This document shows, piece by piece, positions 31,381 through 39,340 of a stretch of 49,180 nt of DNA (position 1 is its first letter; the number at the start of each line of letters is the position of its first letter). Source of the stretch: an uncultured Collinsella sp. (lineage in GTDB: Bacteria; Actinomycetota; Coriobacteriia; Coriobacteriales; Coriobacteriaceae). Below the pieces are notes generated by a model. The model saw nothing but the letters and a program-made list of their open reading frames with translations. It was not told where the DNA came from and ran no database searches. A program made the translations under genes and the position numbers. Where the stretch lies: positions 1 through 49,180 of the forward strand of contig UQHT01000019.1 in NCBI GenBank assembly GCA_900540875.1, in the 5' to 3' direction.

Positions 31381-32721
31381 ATGCTTACTACCAAGGAAGC
31401 CGCCGAACTGCTCGGCATCACTCCGCGCAGGGTGCAGGAGCTCATAAAAAACGGAGCACTTGAGGCCCGGAAGGCTTCTGGCGTGTGGCTTATCGACAAA
31501 GACAGCATCGACACGCGACTCCGCTCCGTGACCAAAACGGGGGGACGTCCCCGCCGCGGCCACGGTAAAAGCGAGATCGCATTCACCCTCATGAATCGCA
31601 CGCACGAGGTCGCCCAGCTGGTCTACAGCACATCGCGAAAAGACTTTACCCACATCGGTGCCGACGTCGATCGTGCCCACGCCCCTATTGGAGTATTTGG
31701 CCCTAATAGCCCCATATCGCTCGACTCCTTCCGCATCTGGTGGCGCGGCCGCGGTATCCCGCTCGCACGCATTGGGCTAGCCTCCCTGCTTGCAGAAGCC
31801 GCAGTCGATGTTCCCGATGAACTCGTACAGCGAAATCTTGGCCTCTCCTTATCCGACCAGTATTGGATTAGGCCCCAAGGCTCCGGTCTCGCGTGGGAAG
31901 ATATCAATTTCTTCAATAATGCTTTTGACGACGTCTCTCTCAGCATTGCGCCCTTCGCCCCAGAGGGAAAAGCGGCTGCCGCAAAGCCCGACAACACCTC
32001 GGACGGCAATCTTCAAAAGTACTGGACATGCGAGGGTGACCGTCGAATCCTCCACAAGGCAGGTGCGCATCTAAACCAGGAACCCTATAACGAGATGGTG
32101 GCGACTGCACTTCACCGTCGCATCCTAAACACTTGCGATTACGTACCCTATTCGCTCGAAGGCGCGGGTACTTCTGCCTTGAGCACATGCAATGTCTTCT
32201 TAACTGACGAAGAAGAATATGTCCCTGCGTTCTATGTAAACCAGCATGCAAATGCAGACGAGCGACTAACCGGTTACGAACGGTATGTAGCAAACTGCGA
32301 GGAGCTTGGAGCGACAGATATAAAAGACGCCCTTGACCGCATGATTGTATGCGATGACATCATTGCCAACTATGACCGTCATTGGCGTAACTTTGGCCTT
32401 GTGCGAAACGTCAACACGCTAGCCTGCAGACCTGCCCCCATCTTCGATTCGGGCTCATCGCTCTGGTGCAACGTTTCTCTAGAGGAGCTTAAGGCAGGAG
32501 AGCACAGTTTTACCAGCGCGCAGTTTCATTCAAGCCCCGCGAAACAAATGCTGCTTGTTGAGGATATGAGCTGGTTTGACGGCGACAAACTCGAAGGCTT
32601 CGTTGACGAGGCAATCGAGATTCTGTCCAGAAACGACGCGCTCACGGCAAGGCTGCCATATCTAAAAGAGGCGCTTACATGGCGCCTCCGTAGAATGATC
32701 GACATCGCTGAATGGAGTTAG
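31381..32721 (+). CDS. Excisionase-type HTH fused to HipA-like kinase
   Basis: A 446-residue single-chain protein. Residues 1-48 form an excisionase/MerR-like helix-turn-helix (TTKEAAELLGITPRRVQELIKNG), followed by an AT-hook-like linker (GGRPRRGHGK, 54-63). From about 65 it matches the uncharacterised HipA-like family with LSLSDQYWIRP (156-165) and PDNTSDG (203-209). Kinase residues are present: Lys226 in RRILHKAG, the catalytic loop NYDRHWRNFG with Asp332, His334 and Asn337, and metal-binding Asp356 in IFDSGSS. HipA kinases phosphorylate translation factors or related targets and cause growth arrest. The usual partner antitoxin is separate; here the DNA-binding domain is fused. AAGGG lies seven bases before the ATG. 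It ends 27 bases from the convergent yacP gene. Confidence 0.88.
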   Translation: MLTTKEAAELLGITPRRVQELIKNGALEARKASGVWLIDKDSIDTRLRSVTKTGGRPRRGHGKSEIAFTLMNRTHEVAQLVYSTSRKDFTHIGADVDRAHAPIGVFGPNSPISLDSFRIWWRGRGIPLARIGLASLLAEAAVDVPDELVQRNLGLSLSDQYWIRPQGSGLAWEDINFFNNAFDDVSLSIAPFAPEGKAAAAKPDNTSDGNLQKYWTCEGDRRILHKAGAHLNQEPYNEMVATALHRRILNTCDYVPYSLEGAGTSALSTCNVFLTDEEEYVPAFYVNQHANADERLTGYERYVANCEELGATDIKDALDRMIVCDDIIANYDRHWRNFGLVRNVNTLACRPAPIFDSGSSLWCNVSLEELKAGEHSFTSAQFHSSPAKQMLLVEDMSWFDGDKLEGFVDEAIEILSRNDALTARLPYLKEALTWRLRRMIDIAEWS

Positions 32722-32748
32722 CGAGACAGCGCCGCGCCGGCAGCTCCC

Positions 32749-33426
32749 CTACCTCCCGCGAAGGGCCTTGAGCTTGGCCAGGGCATCGGGACTCAGGCGG
32801 CTGCCCAGAGTCATCTTGATCTGCGGAGCTTCCTCTGCCTCGTGAACGTCGTTGTCGATCTGTTTGATCTCGTCCACCAGCATACGGCTCGAGATGCGCG
32901 TGACGCCCTTGCCCATGACGACGGCCTGTATTGTGCCGTCACTCGATACCACGGAGCACGCGCGGCCTTCCTCACGCGCCTCGATGCAGAGCTTCTGCAC
33001 CACGGTATCGGCAGAGACGCCCGTCGGCGAGAACTCGATGCGCACGCCGCGGGCCGGTAGGTTGGGGCGCTCGTTGGAGATGTTGCCCGCGCCGTCGAAC
33101 ACGATCACGGCCTCGTAACGGCCCTGGGCAAACGCCGCGACATCGTTGATAAGCGCAGTACGAGCCATATCGTGGACGTCGCTGGAATATGGATCGTCGG
33201 AATGGTCGTAGACGAGCTTTTCGTAGCGCGGCGCGCAGTGAATCACGTTGTAGCCGTCGACCACCAGCAGCTCGGGCTTATTGGAGTGCACCGTCGAGAC
33301 CGGGTCGGCGATAGCCTGCGCAAACGCATTGCCGCCCACGCCATAGGTCGCGGCCGAAACAATTGGCTTGGCCGAGCCCTCGCCAAAGCGCTTGGCCTTG
33401 GACTTGGCGCGGTTCTTCTTGGACAT
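32749..33426 (-). CDS. NYN-domain ribonuclease, YacP/Rae1-like
   Basis: A 225-residue protein whose B. subtilis counterpart (Rae1) cuts mRNA at the ribosomal A site. After a basic tail (SKKNRAKSKAKRFGEG) it has the NYN/PIN signature LLVVDGYNVIH at about 54-64, the second acidic site VIVFDGAG and VVSSDGTIQ, which matches the metal-binding layout of the family. The gene starts three bases after the rlmB stop, with AGGAG inside the rlmB 3' end. rlmB-yacP adjacency is the same as in Bacillus, which supports the assignment. Confidence 0.92.
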   Translation of the reverse strand: MSKKNRAKSKAKRFGEGSAKPIVSAATYGVGGNAFAQAIADPVSTVHSNKPELLVVDGYNVIHCAPRYEKLVYDHSDDPYSSDVHDMARTALINDVAAFAQGRYEAVIVFDGAGNISNERPNLPARGVRIEFSPTGVSADTVVQKLCIEAREEGRACSVVSSDGTIQAVVMGKGVTRISSRMLVDEIKQIDNDVHEAEEAPQIKMTLGSRLSPDALAKLKALRGR

Positions 33427-33429
33427 GCG

Positions 33430-34350
33430 CTACTCCTCCCCCATGAGCTCGCCGGCATTGCGGCGCAGCCACTCAAAGCACAGCGCGGTGGTCGCCTGGG
33501 CCACATTGAGACTCTCGGTCATGCCGCGCTGGGGAAGCTTGGTCAAAAAGTCGCATTTCTCGAGCACCAGGCGCGAGATGCCGTCGCCCTCGGAGCCCAT
33601 GACGAGCGCAACGCGGCCCTCAAAGGGAGCATCCCAGCAGCTGCCCTTGGCGTGCTCGGAAGCACCGCTCACCCAAAAGCCGGCGGCCTTGAGGTCGTCA
33701 AGCGCTCGGGCGATATTGGGAACCTGCGCGATGGGCAGGTGCATGACGGCACCGGCTGAGGTCTTGTAGCTGCCGACGGTCACGCCGGCGGCACGCTTAT
33801 TGGCAATGACGACGCCCGCCGCGCCCACAACCTCGGCGGAGCGCACGATGGCGCCAAAGTTGCCGTCGTCGGTCACGTGGTCGAGCACCACGACAAGTGC
33901 CGGGCCGTCACCCGCGCGATCGAGGATATCGGTGACATCGGCATAGGGGAAGTTACCAACCTCGAGTGCAATGCCCTGGTGAGCGCCATGGCTCGACAGT
34001 GCGTCGAGCTGCGCGCGCGGCACATACTTCATGCGGACACCCGCGGCGTTGAGGTCGTCGACCAGGCGCGACAAGGCGGCATCGCGCTCCCCGCCCTCGG
34101 CAATGAACGCACACTTGATGGGAAAACCAGTACGCAGCGCCTCGGCGGCGGCGCGGCGGCCTTCGATAAACTCGCCCTTGGGAGCCTGGACAGCATCGCG
34201 GTTGCGATCTCGCTGCGGACGCGCAGCCTGGGCTTGGGAGCGCTCGCGCCGGCCCTTGGGAGCGGCAGCGCGGTCGTTGCGGCGAATCGGACGCGAGCCA
34301 GAAGCGGCCTGTTTGCCGCCACGCAGCGCACGCTTACGATTGTCGGCCAT
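33430..34350 (-). CDS. rlmB: 23S rRNA (guanosine-2'-O-)-methyltransferase RlmB
   Basis: SPOUT-class methyltransferase for 23S rRNA (G2251 in E. coli). The 306-residue protein has a long basic disordered head (about 1-60), the substrate-binding domain (GEFIEGRRAAAEALRTG), and the trefoil-knot catalytic domain with NFGAIVRSAEVVGAAGVVI, LVMGSEGDGIS and LPQRGMTESLNVAQA, where the Asn of SLNV is characteristic. GGAGG lies seven bases before the ATG at 34350. It lies in the order cysS-rlmB-yacP, separated from cysS by a 186-base region with a complex hairpin. Confidence 0.95.
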   Translation of the reverse strand: MADNRKRALRGGKQAASGSRPIRRNDRAAAPKGRRERSQAQAARPQRDRNRDAVQAPKGEFIEGRRAAAEALRTGFPIKCAFIAEGGERDAALSRLVDDLNAAGVRMKYVPRAQLDALSSHGAHQGIALEVGNFPYADVTDILDRAGDGPALVVVLDHVTDDGNFGAIVRSAEVVGAAGVVIANKRAAGVTVGSYKTSAGAVMHLPIAQVPNIARALDDLKAAGFWVSGASEHAKGSCWDAPFEGRVALVMGSEGDGISRLVLEKCDFLTKLPQRGMTESLNVAQATTALCFEWLRRNAGELMGEE

Positions 34351-34429
34351 AAAGCAGCCTCCTTTAAAAAAATTTCAAACAAAACAAAAGAAGCGACCGC
34401 TTAAGACGAATAGCCCAAGCGGTCGGTAC

Positions 34430-34529
34430 GGGTTTTCCAAGTGCCCGAGATCGCCGTGAAAGAGGAGAGACGCGTACTTGAGTACGCGAGCGACGGTTTG
34501 AACGGCAAGGTCGGGTGCTTGGGAAACCC
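34430..34529. ncRNA. Candidate structured RNA between cysS and rlmB
   Basis: Nested inverted repeats: outer arms 34430-34448 / 34511-34529 (GGGTTTTCCAAG.. pairs with ..CTTGGGAAACCC, mismatches mostly wobble-compatible), middle GCCGT 34452-34456 / ACGGC 34502-34506, and inner CGCGTACT / AGTACGCG at 34471-34488. The total is about 100 bases with no T-run and no ribosome site. It is transcribed with the operon. It could be an RNA element, a repeat or a processing site; Collinsella-1 RNA should be tested. Confidence 0.55.
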
Positions 34530-34536
34530 GCGGGGA

Positions 34537-36003
34537 TTAGAGAGATTTGATACGAGTGCCCGCGGCAGTATCCTCGATGGTGAGGCCCAGGTCCTTGAGC
34601 TGGTCGCGGATGGCGTCGGCCAGATCCCAGTTCTTGGCGGCGCGGGCCTCGGCGCGGGCCTCGAGAATCTTGGCAGCAGCCTCGTCCACGTCATCGCCCG
34701 TGTAGGCAACCAGGCCGGCGGCAACGCCTAGCAGACCCAACGGCAGCTCGACCTTGGGCTCGGGAAGCTCAACGCCAAACGTATCAAGCAGCTCGGCCAG
34801 CGTGTCGGCGGCGGCAAGCGCGGCGGCCTTGTCGGCAGCGTCGCCCGCCTGCTCCAGGTACTGGTTGCACTCGGTCACAAAGCCAAAGACGGCACCCATG
34901 GCACCGGCGGTGTTAAAGTCGTCGTCCATGCACTCCTTAAAGGCGGCACGAGTCTCAGCGGCCTTGGCGGCAAACGCCTCGGATGCTGCCTCATCGGCAT
35001 CGGTCGTCGCATGGTTCGCGGCCCAGCGCAGGTTCTCGACCGTACCGGCGATACGCGTGAGCGAGTTCTCGGCACCCTCCAGGCGTTCCCAAGAAAAGTC
35101 GAGCGGCGAGCGATAGCTCGTCTGCAGCATCAGCAGGCGCAGGGCGGCAGCGGAGTGCTGCTCGAGGACCTCGGCCAGCGTGAAGAAGTTGCCGAGCGAC
35201 TTGGACATCTTCTCGCCGTCTACCAGCAGCATGCCCGTGTGCATCCAGGTGTTGGAGAAGCCCTGGTGCCAGGCGCAGGTGGCCTGGGCGCACTCGTTCT
35301 CGTGATGCGGGAAGGCAAGGTCGGAGCCGCCGCCGTGGATGTCGATCGGGGTGCCCAGGTAGCGATGCACCATGGCGGCGCACTCGGTGTGCCAACCGGG
35401 ACGGCCCTCGCCCCAGGGGCTCGGCCAGCTGGGCTCGCCGGGCTTGGCGGCCTTCCACAGGGCAAAGTCGAGCGGGTCGTTCTTGTCCTCGTTCTCCTCG
35501 ATGCGCGCGCCAACCATAAGGTCGTCGATGTTGCGGCCCGAGACCTGACCATAGTTGGAATCGCTGCGCACGGCAAAGTACACGTCGCCGTTATCGGCGG
35601 CGTAGGCGTGGCCCTGCTCGATGAGCGTCTTGATCATGGCGATCATGGGGCCGATCTCTTTGGTGGCGCGGGGGCGCACATCGGGATCGAGCACGTTGGC
35701 GGCGCGCATGACGCCGATGAACTTGTCCGAGAACTCCGTCGCGACCTCGGCGGCAGTGCGGCCCTGCTCGTTGGCGCGCTTGATGATCTTGTCATCGACA
35801 TCGGTGAGGTTCTGGGCAAACGTGACCTCGTAGCCGCTCGCGATGAGCCAGCGACGAATCACGTCAAAGCTGATGAACGTACGGGCATTGCCGATGTGGA
35901 TGTTGTCGTAGACCGTGGGGCCGCACACGTACATGCGGACCTTGCCGGACTCGATGGGCTGAAACTCTTCCTTTTTATGGGTAGCGCTGTTGTAGATACG
36001 CAT
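34537..36003 (-). CDS. cysS: Cysteine--tRNA ligase
   Basis: Charges tRNA-Cys in the cytoplasm. The 488-residue class I synthetase has MYVCGPTVYDNIHIGNART with the HIGH-type motif HIGN and zinc ligand Cys28, further zinc ligands in GWHTECAAM and FPHHENECAQ, and the KMSKSLGN loop. The C-terminal DALR-like and anticodon-binding regions are present. AAGGAG lies six bases before the ATG at 36003, and the ispF stop is three bases upstream, so translation is likely coupled. Confidence 0.97.
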   Translation of the reverse strand: MRIYNSATHKKEEFQPIESGKVRMYVCGPTVYDNIHIGNARTFISFDVIRRWLIASGYEVTFAQNLTDVDDKIIKRANEQGRTAAEVATEFSDKFIGVMRAANVLDPDVRPRATKEIGPMIAMIKTLIEQGHAYAADNGDVYFAVRSDSNYGQVSGRNIDDLMVGARIEENEDKNDPLDFALWKAAKPGEPSWPSPWGEGRPGWHTECAAMVHRYLGTPIDIHGGGSDLAFPHHENECAQATCAWHQGFSNTWMHTGMLLVDGEKMSKSLGNFFTLAEVLEQHSAAALRLLMLQTSYRSPLDFSWERLEGAENSLTRIAGTVENLRWAANHATTDADEAASEAFAAKAAETRAAFKECMDDDFNTAGAMGAVFGFVTECNQYLEQAGDAADKAAALAAADTLAELLDTFGVELPEPKVELPLGLLGVAAGLVAYTGDDVDEAAAKILEARAEARAAKNWDLADAIRDQLKDLGLTIEDTAAGTRIKSL

Positions 36004-36006
36004 TCG

Positions 36007-36501
36007 TTACTCCTTAACGGTTTTCTGTAGCAGGCAGACGGCCCAGGCGCCGATTCCCTCGCCCTGGCCTTCCCAACCGAGCTTTTCGGTCGTAGTGGCG
36101 GCGACGCCCACGTTTTCGACGTCAACGCCCAGGGCATGGGCAAGGTTGGCGCGCATGGCATCGCGGTGCGGGGTGATCTTGGGTTGCTGACAGGCAATGG
36201 TGCAATCGGCATCGACAAACTCGAAGCCCAGCTCGCGCGCGTAGTCCATCACGCGAGCGAGCAGCACCATCGAATCGGCACCCTCATAGGCGGGGTCGGT
36301 ATCGGGGAATAGCTTGCCGATGTCTCCCCCGCGGCAGGCGCCCAGAATGGCGTCGGCCAAGGCGTGCGCGAGCACATCGGCATCCGAGTGGCCCAGCAGG
36401 CCGCGCTCGTAGGGAATGTCAACACCGCCGATGATACATCGACGCCCCTCCACCAGACGGTGGACGTCGTAGCCATGGCCAATGCGCAGGTTACTGAACA
36501 T
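36007..36501 (-). CDS. ispF: 2-C-methyl-D-erythritol 2,4-cyclodiphosphate synthase
   Basis: Forms the cyclodiphosphate in the MEP isoprenoid pathway. The 164-residue protein has the metal site IGHGYDVHRL, LLGHSDADVLAHALADAILGA, and FPDTDPAYEGADS, with TTTEKLG near the end. The frame extends upstream, but GAGAGGA eight bases before the ATG at 36501 and the family N-terminus decide the start, which overlaps ispD by 11 bases. ispD-ispF adjacency is typical. Confidence 0.96.
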   Translation of the reverse strand: MFSNLRIGHGYDVHRLVEGRRCIIGGVDIPYERGLLGHSDADVLAHALADAILGACRGGDIGKLFPDTDPAYEGADSMVLLARVMDYARELGFEFVDADCTIACQQPKITPHRDAMRANLAHALGVDVENVGVAATTTEKLGWEGQGEGIGAWAVCLLQKTVKE

Positions 36502-37219
36502 GGGGAAGGTCCTCTCCCTCGGCCATGCGGCCAAGCAGAATCGCGGTTACGGGACGCAGGTCCTCGGGCACCGTCACCTTAAGGTTATCGCGCGGGCTCT
36601 GGACGCAGCGGACGCGCCCACCCATGCGCTCGACCAGTGACGAATCGTCCGTGCCGATAAAGCCCTCGGCAATCGCCGCGGCATGGGCGCGCTTCATGGC
36701 GTCGACACTAAAAATCTGCGGCGTCTGCGCGGCCCAGTACAGCTCGCGCGGCGGCGTCTCGACGATGTTGTCGCCATCGACGATTTTGAGTGTGTCGATG
36801 GCAGGCTGGCCGCACACGACACCGTCGAGGGCACGGTCGCTCACGAGCACGTCGATAGCGTGGTCGATAGCCTCGGTCGTAATGAGCGGACGGGCGCCAT
36901 CGTGGATGGCGACATATTCGAAACCCGCCGGCACCGCGTGCACGCCGGCGCGGGTGGAATCCTGGCGGGTCTCGCCGGCATCGGCAAAGCTGATGGGCGT
37001 GCTATACGAATACGGGCTGATGGCCAGGCGGCGCATCTCGGCACGACGCTCGGCAGGGCAAACCACGACGATGTGGCCGACCTTATTGCTACGGTCAAAT
37101 GCGCGGATGGACCAGCTCATAAGCGGACGGCCCGCTACATTGACGAGCTGCTTACCACCGGGGTTACCAAAGCGCTGGCCGCTGCCACCAGCAACGACCA
37201 CGGCGCATACGGGCGCCAT
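36491..37219 (-). CDS. ispD: 2-C-methyl-D-erythritol 4-phosphate cytidylyltransferase
   Basis: Adds CMP to methylerythritol phosphate in the MEP pathway. The 242-residue protein has the nucleotide-binding VVVAGGSGQRFG with the catalytic GGKQLVNVAGRPLM, the VAIHDGARP motif, GTDDSSLVE, and NLKVTVPEDL near the C-terminus. Its ATG overlaps the TAA of disA by one base (TAATG), indicating coupled translation; GGGGA lies upstream. The much longer open frame upstream is antisense noise within disA. Confidence 0.95.
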   Translation of the reverse strand: MAPVCAVVVAGGSGQRFGNPGGKQLVNVAGRPLMSWSIRAFDRSNKVGHIVVVCPAERRAEMRRLAISPYSYSTPISFADAGETRQDSTRAGVHAVPAGFEYVAIHDGARPLITTEAIDHAIDVLVSDRALDGVVCGQPAIDTLKIVDGDNIVETPPRELYWAAQTPQIFSVDAMKRAHAAAIAEGFIGTDDSSLVERMGGRVRCVQSPRDNLKVTVPEDLRPVTAILLGRMAEGEDLPHVQ

Positions 37220-38286
37220 TATGCGTTCCCCTGTTTGGTGCCCTTCATGCGGTACAGGGAGTCCGCAAGAATGGCAGGGTTGTTGACGCCAAAGTCGCCC
37301 AGGCGCTCCGGATCTTCGCTGATGTCGTCCATGAGCTCCTGCAGCGATCCATACTCGTCGACGATCTTCTCGGCCACGCCGTCGCGCACGACGGACACGC
37401 GCGAAAGCGTGCGCAGGCCCAGCGGTGTCATGACGGAGTCCTCGTCCAGGTCGTCGTAACCCAGAACCGCCGCCACATGCTGAGGGTCGGACAAGTCCTT
37501 GGGCGTCATACGGCTCAGGTTGGCGCGGATCTTTTCGGCATTGGCCTCGGAGGAATCGCTCGCATAGTCGCGAATCATCAGGTCGTACTCGGTATCCATG
37601 CTGGAGCCGGCGAGCTGCTCGAGCTGCATCTGCACGAGCTTGCCCTGGTTGCCCAGCTTGACAATGCAATCCTTAAGCTCAGTCTTTGCCTGCTGCATGA
37701 TCTCGAAACTCGAGAAAATGCCGGTGATGTCGGCGAGCGTAACGTAGTCATCGAGCTCGAGGGCCGTCAGACGCAGCAGGGAGCGGTCGAGCGACTGACG
37801 GGTGGTCTGGAGCGTGGCGACGAGCTGGTTGACCGAGCTCATGATGGTGGTGACAGGCTGGATCTCGTAGCTCTTACCGTGGACGTACACGTTGACGACG
37901 GCACGACGAGCCGAAACCGAGATTACGATGGCGTCGGTGAGCACCGACATGCGAGCGGCAGTACGGTGACGCATGCCCGTTTCACTCGTGGCGAGCGAGG
38001 GATCGGGATTGAGGTGGAAGTTGGCGCGCAGGATCTGGGTGAGGTCGCCATCGATGACGATGGCGCCGTCCATCTTGGAAAGCTCGAACAGGCGGTTCGA
38101 GGTAAACGAAATGTTGAGCGGGAAGCCGTCGTTACCAGCAGCGAGCACGTTTTCGGTGTCGCCGACGCAAATAAGAGCGCCCAGGTGACCAGCAATGATC
38201 ATGTCGAGGGCGGTGCGGATCGGCTGGCCAGGTGCCGTCAGGCGGATGGCCTGTTCCATACGCTTTTGCAGCTCGTTCTTATCCAA
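37219..38286 (-). CDS. disA: DNA integrity scanning protein, diadenylate cyclase
   Basis: Makes c-di-AMP from ATP and slides along DNA, pausing at branched structures. The 355-residue protein has the DAC-domain motifs MDGAIVIDGD (DGA) and GMRHRTAARMS (RHR), a long coiled linker (about 150-250), and C-terminal helix-hairpin-helix repeats (LSDPQHVAAVLGYDDL, LSRVSVVRDGVAEKIV, YGSLQELMDDI). The start codon appears to be TTG at 38286, seven bases after GGGAG; no ATG in frame is better. disA-ispD-ispF-cysS-rlmB-yacP follows the B. subtilis order with intervening genes missing. Confidence 0.95.
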   Translation of the reverse strand: MDKNELQKRMEQAIRLTAPGQPIRTALDMIIAGHLGALICVGDTENVLAAGNDGFPLNISFTSNRLFELSKMDGAIVIDGDLTQILRANFHLNPDPSLATSETGMRHRTAARMSVLTDAIVISVSARRAVVNVYVHGKSYEIQPVTTIMSSVNQLVATLQTTRQSLDRSLLRLTALELDDYVTLADITGIFSSFEIMQQAKTELKDCIVKLGNQGKLVQMQLEQLAGSSMDTEYDLMIRDYASDSSEANAEKIRANLSRMTPKDLSDPQHVAAVLGYDDLDEDSVMTPLGLRTLSRVSVVRDGVAEKIVDEYGSLQELMDDISEDPERLGDFGVNNPAILADSLYRMKGTKQGNA

Positions 38287-38445
38287 GGCATCGCTCCCAT
38301 CGTATACGCTCCATAAACGTCAATAAGTTTCTCACGGTTTGCCCCTGTGACGCCCGCAAAATCCGATGCTTACAGAATGAGCGAACACAGCTGAGAGCCC
38401 CAATCCAAATGAGCTGCTTATGTGGTAGCATCGGGATTCGCATAA

Positions 38446-38580
38446 ATGAGGGAGTAGTCGCGTGATCGGGTTCGCCTCCGGTGGCGCGGCAAGTCAACAC
38501 ACTGGCCGATGCGGCCTGGCTTGCCTTAATGAACGAGACTCGTGGCTGTGCGCGCAACGCGTACGCCACGGGTCTTTTTT
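38446..38580 (+). ncRNA. yybP-ykoY manganese riboswitch with terminator platform
   Basis: Aptamer 38446-38541: GGGAGTAGTCGCGT at the 5' side, CGGCAAGTCAACACACTGGC in the centre with its pairing partner GCCTGGCTTGCC, then TTAATGAACGAGAC. These are the conserved parts of the yybP-ykoY class, which binds Mn2+. The expression platform is a terminator, GACTCGTGGC (38537-38546) with GCCACGGGTC (38565-38574), then TTTTTT. The terminator arm overlaps the aptamer 3' end, so Mn2+ binding should prevent termination and switch on mntP. Confidence 0.92.
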
Positions 38581-38633
38581 GTTACTCCCCCAAGAGGTAC
38601 ACGCGGGCCCGCCCGCAGAGAGGGAGCCAGACT

Positions 38634-39212
38634 ATGGGACTCGCAGAGCTCGTGTTGCTCGCCGTTGGCCTTTCGATGGACGCCTTTGCCGTTTCCATCT
38701 GCAAGGGCCTTGGCATGAAGAAGATCAACCTTAAAGTCGCCGTGGTACTCGGCCTGTTCTTTGGCGGCTTTCAGGCCGGCATGCCCGTAATCGGATGGGC
38801 GCTCGGCAGTCAATTCACGGGCATCATCGGACCCATCGACCATTGGATTGCCTTTATCCTTTTGGCCTTCATCGGCGGCAAAATGCTGTGGGAGGCCTTT
38901 ACCGAGGACGAGGACGAAGGCGACAACAAGAATGCCGAGAGGATTGACCTGGGCGAGTACCTGATCCTCGCCATCGCCACCTCAATCGACGCCCTAGCCG
39001 TAGGCATCTCATTTGCGGCGCTCTCGGTTGACATCGTTCCCGCTGTATCGCTTATCGGCGTCACAACGTTTATCTTCTCCGTCGCCGGCGTAGCGATCGG
39101 CCACACCTTTGGCGCGCGCTACGAAAAACCTGCCACCATCGTGGGCGGCATCGTGCTCATCCTCATCGGACTTAAGATCTTGCTTGAGCATCTGGGGATT
39201 TTGGCGCTGTAA
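38634..39212 (+). CDS. mntP: Manganese efflux pump MntP
   Basis: Exports Mn2+ across the cytoplasmic membrane. The 192-residue protein has six hydrophobic segments and a duplicated motif: SMDAFAVSICKG in the first half and SIDALAVGISFA in the second, both with the conserved Asp. An acidic loop (EDEDEGDN) lies between them. AGGGAG lies seven bases before the ATG at 38634; the earlier open frame is riboswitch sequence. The Mn riboswitch upstream confirms the role. Confidence 0.96.
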   Translation: MGLAELVLLAVGLSMDAFAVSICKGLGMKKINLKVAVVLGLFFGGFQAGMPVIGWALGSQFTGIIGPIDHWIAFILLAFIGGKMLWEAFTEDEDEGDNKNAERIDLGEYLILAIATSIDALAVGISFAALSVDIVPAVSLIGVTTFIFSVAGVAIGHTFGARYEKPATIVGGIVLILIGLKILLEHLGILAL

Positions 39213-39248
39213 CGCCAAACACAATCGCTCAAAACTCAACGCCAGTAC

Positions 39249-39284
39249 AAGGCCTCATGCAAAGTTTTGCATGAGGCCTTTTCG
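39249..39284 (+). terminator. mntP terminator
   Basis: Perfect 15-bp stem AAGGCCTCATGCAAA / TTTGCATGAGGCCTT with a 2-base loop, followed by TTCG. Its TTTTGCATG is repeated in the hipB operator that starts immediately after it. Confidence 0.85.
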
Positions 39285-39326
39285 TGCAGACTTTTGCATG
39301 TCATACTGATATGCAAAAGTCTGCAC
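39284..39326 (+). promoter_or_regulatory. hipBA operator (16-bp inverted repeat)
   Basis: GTGCAGACTTTTGCAT (39284-39299) and ATGCAAAAGTCTGCAC (39311-39326) are exact inverted copies 11 bases apart, ending 14 bases before the hipB start codon. HipB-type antitoxins bind such repeats to repress their operon. Confidence 0.8.
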
Positions 39327-39340
39327 GTTAGGAGATCGCC

